The translations under genes were made by a program, and so were the position numbers. A stretch of DNA of 64,000 nt, taken from NCBI RefSeq assembly GCF_001641335.1, contig NZ_LVEM01000003.1, positions 143,443 through 207,442 on the forward strand, written 5' to 3'. Below, in pieces: positions 23,342-32,005 of this stretch. Numbering within the stretch: position 1 is the first letter of the stretch; each line of letters starts with the position of its first letter. The stretch is from Bradyrhizobium stylosanthis (GTDB taxonomy: Bacteria > Pseudomonadota > Alphaproteobacteria > Rhizobiales > Xanthobacteraceae). The notes below the pieces were generated by a model. The model did not search any database. It was not told the DNA's origin and saw only the letters and a program-made list of their open reading frames with translations.

Positions 23342-25843
23342 ATGTGGATGAATACATTGCTTCTGACGTTCGTGTTCTTCCTGATCCAGCTCGGCACTGG
23401 CCTGTCCATTGTGGCGCTGGCGCCACGCGAACTGATCTCGGCGAGCCGGCTGACAAAGGTCCAGTTCGTCGTACTGGGATATGCGATCGGCGCATCCGCC
23501 GTTGGCATTCTTCTCGGGCTGTTCTCCGCCCTGGTCGGCGACCTCCGGCTTCACCTCGCCATCATGATTTCGCTGTCCGCCTTCGGACTGGTATGGACCT
23601 GGCCGGTCTGGCGCCCGCGCACCGGCGACACCAGGCAGATCATGCTTTGGCTTCTGCTGGCGCTACCGTTGGCGCTGATGACGTGGTGGTGGACGTTCGG
23701 CGCCTTCTCCAGCTTCCCCTACTCGGATATCGGCGCCGACGTTCACTGGATGAAGACGGCGCAGGAATATGCCGATAGCGGCGTCGTCAATCCCTACGCC
23801 TCGCAGTCCTATGTCGATCTCCGCTCTGCTCTGGCAGGCGCATTGGCCGGCACCTGCAACCTCGATCTCCTGCATTTCGGGTGGACCTACCGCTACGTCT
23901 CGATCCTGTTCTTCCTTCTCGCTTTCTACGCCTTCGCGCAGGGCATCTATTCGGACCCGTCGCGGAAATGGATCGCATTTTTCTTCGCCGGGGCCGGCAA
24001 CGGCATCGGACTGCTGACCAATGGCAGCCTGGCGGTTGCCGGCAGCGTGGTCTTTCTCGGTGTCCTTCTCGGCAAGTCCAGACAAGACGAGAAGGAGGAT
24101 CTCCGGGCGGGCTCGATCGCGCTATTGATCCTCAGCGCGGTGACCTCGCTTTTCCTCGCCTTCATGCTCAACAACAATGCCCTGCTGCTTGCGCTCCTTG
24201 CGGTCGGGCTGTTGCTGCTCAGGCTTCAAGGCAAGGCCCACCGCCGCGGAAGCCTCCTTTTCATCGGTTGCGTGTGGCCCGCGACGCTGCTGCTGGCGCA
24301 CCGGGGGTCTTACCTGCACATCCCAGCCGTCCTTGGCGCCTGGCTTGGCTACCTGCTCATCCTGCACGAGATGTCGCGGCGGCCTGCACGAACCCTCAGC
24401 CTTCTCCGCGCCCTCTCCATCGTGCTGCCGTTGGCCCTCGGCGCAATCGTCGCCTCCGTCGTGGCGATGCGCCTCGGCTATCTGCCGACGGCCAACGCCA
24501 ACGCGATATTTTCCCACATCACCGGGCTGGTGCTTGGGCGAACGATTCAAAGCGGCGACGAGCTGTTCCTGGGCGCCGGCCCGGAGGTCGCCGTGATCGA
24601 GCTCGGCCGGGCCGTGGGCCCGCTGTTCGCCATCTGCATCGCGCTGGCCATGGCCTGGTGGTGGATCAATCGCGCGACCGCTTCCCCGGGCACGGCTTCC
24701 GATCCCACTCAAACCGCCCGCGTGTCGAAGCTGCTGTGGTCATGGACCATCGGCTGCGGCCTCGCCCTCGCCGCGCTTTCCGGCTTCCCGTTCCTGTACC
24801 GCACCACCATGATCGTCCTGTCCCTGCTGGCGATCACGGCGACCGAAGCCGTCTCTCAACTGCTCATCGACCCCTCTCCCGCGTCCTTGCGCCGGCGCGC
24901 GTCTGCGGCATTTACATTCACCCTGCTCGCCGCCGGCCTCGTGCTGGCGGTCTATACTTTCACCTGGCGGCCTGACCTGCCCTCCTCGCGGTACCAGGAT
25001 TTCCTCCGGCCGGCCGAACTCGCGGGACTGGTTCTCCTCGCGGCGCTGGTACCGCTGACGCTCATCCGGTCCAGGCGGGTTCATGTCTGCGCGCTTGCGG
25101 CCGTCTTCGGATTGGGCGTCATCCTCGACCGCGCCGGCCTCGCCAGCATGTCGAAGAGCTACAGCTATGGCGCTCTTCCCGCCGGGGCCACGGCCGTCAC
25201 CCACTACAATGCCAGCGATCTCGACGCCGCGCGCTGGCTGCACGACCACCTGAAAAAGGGCATCCTGCTGTCCGATCCTTACACGCTCGGCATGATTCAA
25301 GCTCTGACCGGCGCGCCGGCGGCCTACATGTTCTCGAATCTGGATACGGTGAACGAAGCTCTTGCCAAGCGGATGCGCACCGTCGTCTCCACGATTGTCG
25401 AGCCGGGCGACGGTGCCCTGCGGCTCGCCGAAGCCTGCACGACGATCCGGCCGCTGCTGCAGGACATCAATCAGGAAACGTATTTCCAGATGGGGAGGAG
25501 CGACGCGCTGAGTGGAATATTGCGGCCCGTCCGCACCACGAAAGCGCCCGAGACGGCCGCACCGCAGGCGACAGCCCCCGAGGTTTCGGATGCGACGGAG
25601 GACGCGGATCGAGACGTGGTGCAGAACTTCCTGGGCGCCGGCCAGGACACATGGCAGCTGGTTGCCGTGATCAATCCCCGCACGATCGAATGGATCAATC
25701 TCGGCGCGGGCGAGCGGCTTCCCTATTTTCCACCGACAACGCAGCTGGAGTCCGAATTCATCAAGTCGCTTCGCGCAGGGCCGTTCCAGGCGCTATATGC
25801 CAACAAGCAAACTGCGATCGTTCGCATTCCGTGCGAGCGATGA
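23342..25843 (+). CDS. Large polytopic membrane protein, possible GT-C or polymerase
   Basis: An 833-residue inner-membrane protein that I do not recognise as a named family. It has about 12-14 hydrophobic helices in residues 1-600 and a long periplasmic-type C-terminal part of about 200 residues. A loop near residues 125-165 (PYSDIGADVHWMKTAQEYADSG) has the acidic pair and aromatic residues often found in the first loop of GT-C glycosyltransferases such as oligosaccharyltransferases. It lies between two sugar-pathway blocks. A transferase or polymerase using lipid-linked sugars is plausible; this is inference. Confidence 0.55.
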   Translation: MWMNTLLLTFVFFLIQLGTGLSIVALAPRELISASRLTKVQFVVLGYAIGASAVGILLGLFSALVGDLRLHLAIMISLSAFGLVWTWPVWRPRTGDTRQIMLWLLLALPLALMTWWWTFGAFSSFPYSDIGADVHWMKTAQEYADSGVVNPYASQSYVDLRSALAGALAGTCNLDLLHFGWTYRYVSILFFLLAFYAFAQGIYSDPSRKWIAFFFAGAGNGIGLLTNGSLAVAGSVVFLGVLLGKSRQDEKEDLRAGSIALLILSAVTSLFLAFMLNNNALLLALLAVGLLLLRLQGKAHRRGSLLFIGCVWPATLLLAHRGSYLHIPAVLGAWLGYLLILHEMSRRPARTLSLLRALSIVLPLALGAIVASVVAMRLGYLPTANANAIFSHITGLVLGRTIQSGDELFLGAGPEVAVIELGRAVGPLFAICIALAMAWWWINRATASPGTASDPTQTARVSKLLWSWTIGCGLALAALSGFPFLYRTTMIVLSLLAITATEAVSQLLIDPSPASLRRRASAAFTFTLLAAGLVLAVYTFTWRPDLPSSRYQDFLRPAELAGLVLLAALVPLTLIRSRRVHVCALAAVFGLGVILDRAGLASMSKSYSYGALPAGATAVTHYNASDLDAARWLHDHLKKGILLSDPYTLGMIQALTGAPAAYMFSNLDTVNEALAKRMRTVVSTIVEPGDGALRLAEACTTIRPLLQDINQETYFQMGRSDALSGILRPVRTTKAPETAAPQATAPEVSDATEDADRDVVQNFLGAGQDTWQLVAVINPRTIEWINLGAGERLPYFPPTTQLESEFIKSLRAGPFQALYANKQTAIVRIPCER

Positions 25844-25900
25844 TTTTTGGCTTCGCCGCGACGGCGAATGCGCATCTGGCGCGGACACCGGCGGCGCGGT

Positions 25901-27169
25901 ATGGACATTGAGAATGACGTCCAATTTTCACCCACAGCTCGATCGATGCCGCAAAACACCTCTTCCATGCTGAGACAGGCCGTCATCCTCGTCGGCGGGC
26001 TTGGCACAAGGCTCGGCGAGCGCACCAGGCTGGTTCCGAAGCCGATGCTCGAGGTCGGCGGGCGGCCGTTTCTCGACACGCTGATCGATGAGCTCGCGCG
26101 CTACGGCGTGTTCGACGAAATCGTCCTGCTTGCGGGCCACAAGGCGGAGATCGTCGAGACGCATTACGCCACGGCCGCCAGGGGACAGACGCGCATCATC
26201 GTGTCGCGCGAGACCGAGCCGCTCGGCACCGGCGGTGCGCTCGTGCATGCGCGCGAGCTGCTGCACGACCGCTTCCTGCTGCTCAACGGCGACTCGCTGT
26301 TCGATTTCAACCTGCTCGACCTGATCGCGCGCGCGCAGGGCGGGCGCGTCCACATGGCGCTGCGCGACGGTGTCGTCGGCGACCGCTACGGGCGTGTCGC
26401 GCTGGACGGCGAATTCGTGCGGGATTTCATCGCGCCGGGCGCGGGCGCCACGGGACCGGTCAATGCCGGCATCTATGTCGTCGAAAAATCCGTTCTCGGA
26501 GACATCGCGAAGCTTCCCGCCTCGCTCGAGCAGGACGTGTTTCCCGGCCTTGCCTCACGCGGCGAGCTGCGCGGCACGGCCTATCGTGGCTATTTCATCG
26601 ACATCGGCATCCCCGACGACTTCGCGCGCGCCGATCGCGAGCTGCGCGAGCAGCTGCGGCGTCCCGCCGTGTTCTTCGACCGCGACGGCGTGCTCAACCA
26701 CGATTCCGGCTACACGTTCGAGACCCACAAGCTGGAATGGATCGAGGGCGCGCGCGAGGCGGTGAAGGCGGTCAACGACGCCGGCTATTTCGCCTTCGTT
26801 ATCACCAACCAATCCGGCGTCGCGCGCGGCTATTACGAGGAGCATCACGTCGTCACCCTGCACCGCTGGATGGCGGACCAGATGGCAGAGGTCGGCGCGC
26901 ATATCGACGCCTTCGAATATTGCCCCGATCATCCCGACGGAACCGTCGCGCGCTACTCCCGCGTCAGCGACCGCCGCAAGCCGGCGCCGGGCATGATCAC
27001 CGACCTCGCGCGGCGCTTTCCGGTCGACATGACGCGCAGCATGGTGATCGGCGACAAGGACAGCGATATCGCGGCCGCGCGGGCGGCCGGCCTGCCCGGC
27101 CATTTGTTCGAGGGCGGCAATCTCGAGGCATTCGTGCGAGGGCGCCTGAACCCGGCCGGCAAGGCTTAG
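25901..27169 (+). CDS. Sugar nucleotidyltransferase / HAD phosphatase fusion (HddC-GmhB-like)
   Basis: A 422-residue bifunctional protein. Residues 20-250 form a nucleotidyltransferase (VILVGGLGTRLGERT, PKPMLEVGGRP, NGDSLFDFN) of the HddC type that joins a sugar 1-phosphate to a nucleotide. Residues 255-422 form a HAD-IIIA phosphatase of the GmhB/HisB type (FFDRDGVLN with both aspartates, ITNQSGVARGYY, RRKPAPGM, GDKDSD). The GmhB zinc loop is incomplete: CPDH is present, but the usual later C-x-C reads S-D-R. Starts at 25901, 25946 and 25967 are all possible; none has a good ribosome site. With the CBS-GHMP kinase it would supply three of the four GDP-heptose steps. GmhA is absent here. Confidence 0.75.
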   Translation: MDIENDVQFSPTARSMPQNTSSMLRQAVILVGGLGTRLGERTRLVPKPMLEVGGRPFLDTLIDELARYGVFDEIVLLAGHKAEIVETHYATAARGQTRIIVSRETEPLGTGGALVHARELLHDRFLLLNGDSLFDFNLLDLIARAQGGRVHMALRDGVVGDRYGRVALDGEFVRDFIAPGAGATGPVNAGIYVVEKSVLGDIAKLPASLEQDVFPGLASRGELRGTAYRGYFIDIGIPDDFARADRELREQLRRPAVFFDRDGVLNHDSGYTFETHKLEWIEGAREAVKAVNDAGYFAFVITNQSGVARGYYEEHHVVTLHRWMADQMAEVGAHIDAFEYCPDHPDGTVARYSRVSDRRKPAPGMITDLARRFPVDMTRSMVIGDKDSDIAAARAAGLPGHLFEGGNLEAFVRGRLNPAGKA

Positions 27170-27229
27170 GCGGCCTTGCAAAAAACTGCTGCATCCCCGG
27201 GCATTTGGCGGCTATCGGGCGCTGCTCTG

Positions 27230-27257
27230 TTGCGCGCAACCGCCAGTGTGCTATAGC
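27230..27257 (+). promoter_or_regulatory. Candidate sigma70 promoter of leg operon
   Basis: TTGCGC (27230-27235) and TATAGC (27252-27257) are spaced by 16 bp and lie 46 bp before the legB ATG. This is the only good pair in the 134-bp gap that separates the HddC-GmhB gene from legB. Confidence 0.35.
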
Positions 27258-27303
27258 GCCATCTTGTTGCGAATACTGGCTTAATCGCCTTCTGAGGTCC
27301 GGC

Positions 27304-28323
27304 ATGGCAGATCTGAGGGACGCCCGCGTCCTCGTTACCGGCAGCGACGGCTTCATCGGTTCGCATGTCGTCGAGGAGCTGGTGAAAGCCGGGGCCCGCG
27401 TCAAGGCGGTCGTCTACTACAACTCCTTCAATTCCTGGGGCTGGCTGGACACGGTTCCCGCCGACATCATGAAGAGCGTCGAGGTGGTCGCCGGCGACAT
27501 CCGCGATCCGCATTTCATGATCGCGGCCGCCAACGGTTGCACCGACGTGCTGCACCTGGCCGCGCTGATCGCGATCCCCTTCTCCTATGTCGCGCCCGAT
27601 TCCTATGTCGAGACCAATGTGCGCGGCACCGTCAACGTGCTGCAGGCGGCGCGCATGGCCGGCGTGCGGCGCTTCGTGCAGACCTCGACCAGCGAGGTCT
27701 ACGGCACGGCGCAGACCGTGCCGATCAAGGAGAACCATCCGCTGGTCGGCCAGTCGCCCTACTCGGCCTCGAAAATCGCCTCCGACCAGATGGCGCTGTC
27801 GTTCCAGGCCTCGTTCGACATGCCGGTCGTCGTCATCCGGCCGTTCAACACCTATGGTCCCAGGCAATCGGCGCGCGCAGTGATCCCGACCATCATCAGC
27901 CAGATCGCGACCGGCAAGCGCCGCATCCGTCTCGGCGCGATCAGCCCGACGCGCGACTTCTCCTTCGTCACCGACACCGCGCGCGGCCTGATCGCAGGCC
28001 TCACCGCGCCGGCCGAGCAGTGCGTCGGCCAGACCATCAATCTCGGCAGCGGCTTCGAGATCTCGGTCGGTGCGACCGTCGAGATGATCGCCGACGTGAT
28101 GGGCGTGAAGATCGAGATCGAGACCGACGAAGCGCGCCTGCGTCCGGCCAACAGCGAGGTCGAGCGGCTCTGGGCCGACAATTCCAAGGCGCGCCAGCAA
28201 CTCGGCTGGAGCCCGGAATTCGGCGGGATCGACGGCATGCGCCAGGGCATCGTGAAGACGGTGAACTGGTTCACCAATCCCGCCAATCTCAGCCGCTACA
28301 AGGCGGATGTCTACAATGTCTGA
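27304..28323 (+). CDS. legB: NDP-GlcNAc 4,6-dehydratase, LegB-like
   Basis: A 339-residue extended SDR that starts legionaminic acid synthesis by 4,6-dehydration of a nucleotide-linked GlcNAc. The cofactor motif is GSDGFIGSH (about 13-21), followed by TSTSEVYG, the catalytic YSASK pair, and RPFNTYGPRQSARAVIPT, typical of LegB. I chose ATG 27304; the reading frame is open for a further 560 bp upstream but only as a shadow of the previous gene. The stop overlaps legC by 8 bp. The call rests on sequence plus seven flanking leg/ptm genes. Confidence 0.88.
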   Translation: MADLRDARVLVTGSDGFIGSHVVEELVKAGARVKAVVYYNSFNSWGWLDTVPADIMKSVEVVAGDIRDPHFMIAAANGCTDVLHLAALIAIPFSYVAPDSYVETNVRGTVNVLQAARMAGVRRFVQTSTSEVYGTAQTVPIKENHPLVGQSPYSASKIASDQMALSFQASFDMPVVVIRPFNTYGPRQSARAVIPTIISQIATGKRRIRLGAISPTRDFSFVTDTARGLIAGLTAPAEQCVGQTINLGSGFEISVGATVEMIADVMGVKIEIETDEARLRPANSEVERLWADNSKARQQLGWSPEFGGIDGMRQGIVKTVNWFTNPANLSRYKADVYNV

Positions 28324-29542
28324 GGCAAGCGTGGGAACGGCCGCAACCAGATCCGACAGCTCCGCACGCCCGTTCGATCCGAAGGCCGTGGTCGATGCGG
28401 TCCGGCGCGCCGCGGGCACGCCCAACGGCATCCTCGGCCTGCACGAGCCGGTGTTTGCGGGCAACGAGGTCTCCTATCTCGAAGAGTGCATCAAGAGCAC
28501 CTTTGTCTCCTCGGTCGGCCCGTTCGTCGACCGCTTCGAGCGCATGCTGGAAGAGGTGACGGGCGCGAGGCGCGCGGTCGCCGTGGTCAACGGCACCGCG
28601 GCGCTGCATGCCTGCTTCCGCCTCGCCGGCGTCGAGCCGGGCGACGAGGTGATGTCTCCGGCTCTGACCTTCATCGCGACCACCAACGCGATCGCCTATT
28701 GCGGGGCGGTGCCGCATTTCATCGACAGCTCGCTCACGACGCTCGGCATGGACCCGCGCGCGCTCGCCACGCGGCTCGAGGCGATTGCCGAGCGGACGCC
28801 CAGGGGCGCCATCAATCGCGAGACCGGACGCCGCATCGCCGCGATCTCGCCGATGCACACGTTCGGCCATCCCGTCGCGCTCGACGAGATCGCCGCGATC
28901 GCAAGCCACTGGAACATCGCGCTGGTGGAGGATGCCGCGGAATCGCTGGGCTCGACCTACAAGGGCCACGCCGTCGGATCGCAGGCGCGGCTCGCGGCGC
29001 TGAGCTTCAACGGCAACAAGATCGTCACCACCGGCGGCGGCGGCGCCATCCTCACCAACGACGAGGAGCTGGGACGGCGCGCCAAGCATCTCACCACCAC
29101 CGCGAAGCTGCCGCACAAATGGGCCTTCGTCCATGACGAGATCGGCTTCAACTATCGCCTGCCCAACCTGAACGCCGCGCTCGGCTGCGCCCAGCTCGAA
29201 CAGCTCGACGGCTTCCTGGCGAGCAAGCGCCGGCTCGCTGCGGCCTATGAGCGCGTCTTTGCGGATGTGCCCGGCGTGCGCTTCTCGCGCGAGCCCGAGG
29301 GCACCACGAGCAATTACTGGCTGAACGCGATCCTGATCGACGAGGCCTATGCCGACCGGCGCGACGACGTGCTCACGGTGCTGAACGAAGCCGGCTTCGG
29401 CGCGCGCCCGGCCTGGACCCTGATGCACCGCCTGCCGATGTTCGCGCAGAGCCCGCGCGGCGATCTCGCCGCCGCCGAATCCATCGAGCGCCGCCTGATC
29501 AACCTGCCGAGCAGCGCGAGCATCAGGGCCCGCGATGAATAG
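28316..29542 (+). CDS. legC: 4-keto sugar aminotransferase, LegC-like
   Basis: A PLP aminotransferase of 408 residues that aminates C4 of the 4-keto-6-deoxy sugar nucleotide. Motifs are VVNGTAALHACFRLAGV (substrate loop, about 90-106), EDAAESLGS, and SFNGNKIVTTGGGG with the PLP lysine near 234. Two in-frame ATGs (28307 and 28316) exist; AGGCGG is better spaced for 28316. It overlaps legB and legG by 8 bp each. The N-terminal 25 residues are Ser/Ala-rich and not conserved in the family as I remember it. Confidence 0.87.
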   Translation: MSEASVGTAATRSDSSARPFDPKAVVDAVRRAAGTPNGILGLHEPVFAGNEVSYLEECIKSTFVSSVGPFVDRFERMLEEVTGARRAVAVVNGTAALHACFRLAGVEPGDEVMSPALTFIATTNAIAYCGAVPHFIDSSLTTLGMDPRALATRLEAIAERTPRGAINRETGRRIAAISPMHTFGHPVALDEIAAIASHWNIALVEDAAESLGSTYKGHAVGSQARLAALSFNGNKIVTTGGGGAILTNDEELGRRAKHLTTTAKLPHKWAFVHDEIGFNYRLPNLNAALGCAQLEQLDGFLASKRRLAAAYERVFADVPGVRFSREPEGTTSNYWLNAILIDEAYADRRDDVLTVLNEAGFGARPAWTLMHRLPMFAQSPRGDLAAAESIERRLINLPSSASIRARDE

Positions 29543-30713
29543 CGGCACGCGAAAGATCTGCTTCGTCACCGGCAGCCGGGCCGACTTCGGACTGCTGATC
29601 TGGCCGATGCGCGCGATCCGCGAGACCTCAGGCCTGACACTGCAGCTCATCGCCACCGGCATGCATCTCGCGCCGGAGTTCGGCTACACCTTCAATGCGA
29701 TCCGCGACGAGGGCTTCGAGGTTGACGAGCGCGTCGAGACGCTGCTCGCCAGCGACACCGGCGCGGGCGTCGCGAAATCGGTCGGCCTCGGCGTGATCGG
29801 ATTTGCCGACGCCTTCGCACGGCTGCAACCCGATCTCGTTGTGCTGCTCGGTGACCGCTTCGAGATGTTCGCGGCCGCGCAGGCCGCGATGTTCATGCGG
29901 CTGCCGATGGCACATCTGTTCGGCGGCGACGTCACCGAAGGCGCGGTCGACGAGTCCATCCGCCACGCCATTACCAAGATGTCGCACCTGCATTTTGCCA
30001 GCAACGCGGGATCGGCGCGGCGGCTGAGCCAGCTCGGCGAGGACCCATCCCGCATCCACACCATCGGTTCGGTCGGCATCGACGCGATCAAGCATCTCGA
30101 CCTGCTGGACCGCGACAGTATCGGCCGCGCGGTCGGCCTGCCGCTGGGCGAGCACAATGCGCTCGTGACGTTCCATCCGGTGACGGTCGAGGCCGGCCGC
30201 TCGATCGCCGAGCTGGACGAGCTGTTCGCGGCGCTGTCGGCGCTCGATCCCGAATTCCGCCTCGTCTTCACGCTCGCCAATGCCGATGCCGAGGGGCGCG
30301 CGCTGAACGAGCGCACCAAGGCCTTCGCGGCGGGCCGGCCGAACACGATCGCGGTCGCCTCGCTCGGTCAGCTCCGTTATCTCAGCCTGATGAGCCAGGT
30401 GGACCTCGTGATCGGCAATTCGTCGAGCGGCATCCTTGAAGCGCCTTCATTCGGCGTTCCCACGGTCGACGTTGGCGACCGCCAGAAGGGGCGCGAGCGC
30501 GCGGCTTCGGTGTTTCACGCTGCCTCCGAGCGCGGCGCGATCGGCGCCGCGATCGCACAGGCGCTCCGGCGCGGCCGCCAGGCCACCGTCAATCCGTATG
30601 GCGACGGCGAATCCAGCCGGCGATTTGCCGACATCGTTGCCGGCATCCCGGATTTCAGGCAGCTCCTGACGAAGGGCTTCTACGAACCTCCCGCAAGCGG
30701 AGCGCGGCCATGA
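29535..30713 (+). CDS. legG: Hydrolysing NDP-sugar 2-epimerase, LegG/NeuC-like
   Basis: A 392-residue GT-B-fold enzyme that removes the nucleotide and inverts C2 to give the free 6-deoxy-mannose-type diamino sugar. Hallmarks are VTGSRADFGLL at 8-18, LLGDRFEMFAAAQAA near 105-119, HLFGGDVTEGAVDESIRH near 131-148, and GNSSSGILEAPSFG near 295. It is coupled to legC (8-bp overlap) and legI (ATGA). Whether it prefers GDP (as in Campylobacter) or UDP is not visible; the linked ptmE gene favours GDP. Confidence 0.88.
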   Translation: MNSGTRKICFVTGSRADFGLLIWPMRAIRETSGLTLQLIATGMHLAPEFGYTFNAIRDEGFEVDERVETLLASDTGAGVAKSVGLGVIGFADAFARLQPDLVVLLGDRFEMFAAAQAAMFMRLPMAHLFGGDVTEGAVDESIRHAITKMSHLHFASNAGSARRLSQLGEDPSRIHTIGSVGIDAIKHLDLLDRDSIGRAVGLPLGEHNALVTFHPVTVEAGRSIAELDELFAALSALDPEFRLVFTLANADAEGRALNERTKAFAAGRPNTIAVASLGQLRYLSLMSQVDLVIGNSSSGILEAPSFGVPTVDVGDRQKGRERAASVFHAASERGAIGAAIAQALRRGRQATVNPYGDGESSRRFADIVAGIPDFRQLLTKGFYEPPASGARP

Positions 30714-31777
30714 CGCACACGCTGATCATCGCGGAGGCCGGCGTCAATCACGACGGCAGCCTGGAGAAGGCGCTGGCGCTGCTCGATGCGGCCGCCGATG
30801 CCGGCGCCGACATCGTCAAGTTCCAGACGTTTGACGCCAAGGCGGTCGCGGGTAGCGCGGCGAAGAAGGCCGCCTATCAGCAGCGGACGACGGACGTCGC
30901 CGAGACCCAGCTTGCCATGCTGCAACGGCTGGAACTGCCGCAGGCTGCGCATCACACGCTGATCGCGCGCGCGGCCGAACGCGGCATTGAATTCCTCTCG
31001 ACGCCGTTCGACGACGCCTCGCTCGGCTTCCTGCTGTCGCTGAAGCTGCCGCGCATCAAGATCGGATCGGGCGATCTCACCAATGCACCATTGCTGCACG
31101 CGGCGGCAAAGGCCGGAGCGACACTGATCCTGTCGACGGGCATGGCGACCCTCAGCGAGGTCGAGGAATCGCTCGGCGTGTTGGCCCATGGCTATGCCCA
31201 GCGCAACGATCCTGCCGGTGTAGCCTCGTTCCGCGCGGCATGGCGCGAACCGGCGGCGCGCGCCGCACTGACGCGGCACGTCAGCCTGCTGCATTGCACG
31301 ACCGAATATCCCTGCCCCATCGCGGACGTGAACCTCGCCGCGATGGCGACGATGCGATCGGCGTTCCAGCTTCCGGTCGGCTATTCCGATCATACCGACG
31401 GGTTCGAGGTTTCGGTCGCCGCGGTCGCGCTCGGCGCAACCATCATCGAGAAGCACCTGACGCTCGATCGCAAGGCGCAGGGTCCCGACCATGCCGCCTC
31501 GCTGGAGCCGGATGATTTCAAACGGATGGTGAGCGCCATTCGCAATGTCGAGTCCGCGCTCGGCGACGGCGTCAAGACGCCGCGAGGGTCCGAGGTCAGG
31601 AACGTGCCGGTGGCGCGCAAGAGCATCGTGGCGGCACGCGCGCTGAAGGCCGGCGAGATCATCGGCCCAGCCGACATCACCACAAAGCGGCCGGGTACGG
31701 GGCGGTCGCCGATCGACTATTGGTCCCTGATCGGAACCGCGGCACCGCGGGCGCTCGAGCCTGACGACCCGGTTTGA
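30710..31777 (+). CDS. legI: Legionaminic acid synthase, NeuB family
   Basis: A 355-residue NeuB that condenses phosphoenolpyruvate with the 6-deoxy-diamino-mannose. Features are IIAEAGVNHDGS (6-17), KFQTFDA, FLSTPFD, KIGSGDLTN, STGMATLSEVEE, LLHCTTEYPCP, the canonical GYSDHTDG, and a C-terminal SAF lid (about 290-350). It contrasts with the long NeuB at 17190, which has GYSGHERG and a second barrel. It ends the first transcriptional segment; a 228-bp gap follows. Confidence 0.9.
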   Translation: MTHTLIIAEAGVNHDGSLEKALALLDAAADAGADIVKFQTFDAKAVAGSAAKKAAYQQRTTDVAETQLAMLQRLELPQAAHHTLIARAAERGIEFLSTPFDDASLGFLLSLKLPRIKIGSGDLTNAPLLHAAAKAGATLILSTGMATLSEVEESLGVLAHGYAQRNDPAGVASFRAAWREPAARAALTRHVSLLHCTTEYPCPIADVNLAAMATMRSAFQLPVGYSDHTDGFEVSVAAVALGATIIEKHLTLDRKAQGPDHAASLEPDDFKRMVSAIRNVESALGDGVKTPRGSEVRNVPVARKSIVAARALKAGEIIGPADITTKRPGTGRSPIDYWSLIGTAAPRALEPDDPV

Positions 31778-31921
31778 CCGGCCCATCGCCATCGGGCAAA
31801 CCGACGACGATTCTCCTGCGCACGCACTGATTTTGGCGACCGGGCCACGGCCCTTCAAAGCGCCGGACGGGGCGCGAAAACGCGAGAATTAACAAGGACA
31901 ACGCGGGGCCCCCTGGCGGGG

Positions 31922-31952
31922 TTGACGCCGCCTCTCGCAGCCGCGATATAGC
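31922..31952 (+). promoter_or_regulatory. Candidate promoter upstream of ptmE
   Basis: TTGACG (31922-31927) is followed by the overlapping hexamers GATATA (spacer 17) and TATAGC (spacer 19), inside the 228-bp gap between legI and ptmE. The TATAGC hexamer is the same as in the legB candidate promoter. Confidence 0.3.
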
Positions 31953-32005
31953 AGGCTCAGCGGTGGGCAGCTCCCCGATATCTGGCGTATACGAGGCAGA
32001 TTGCC

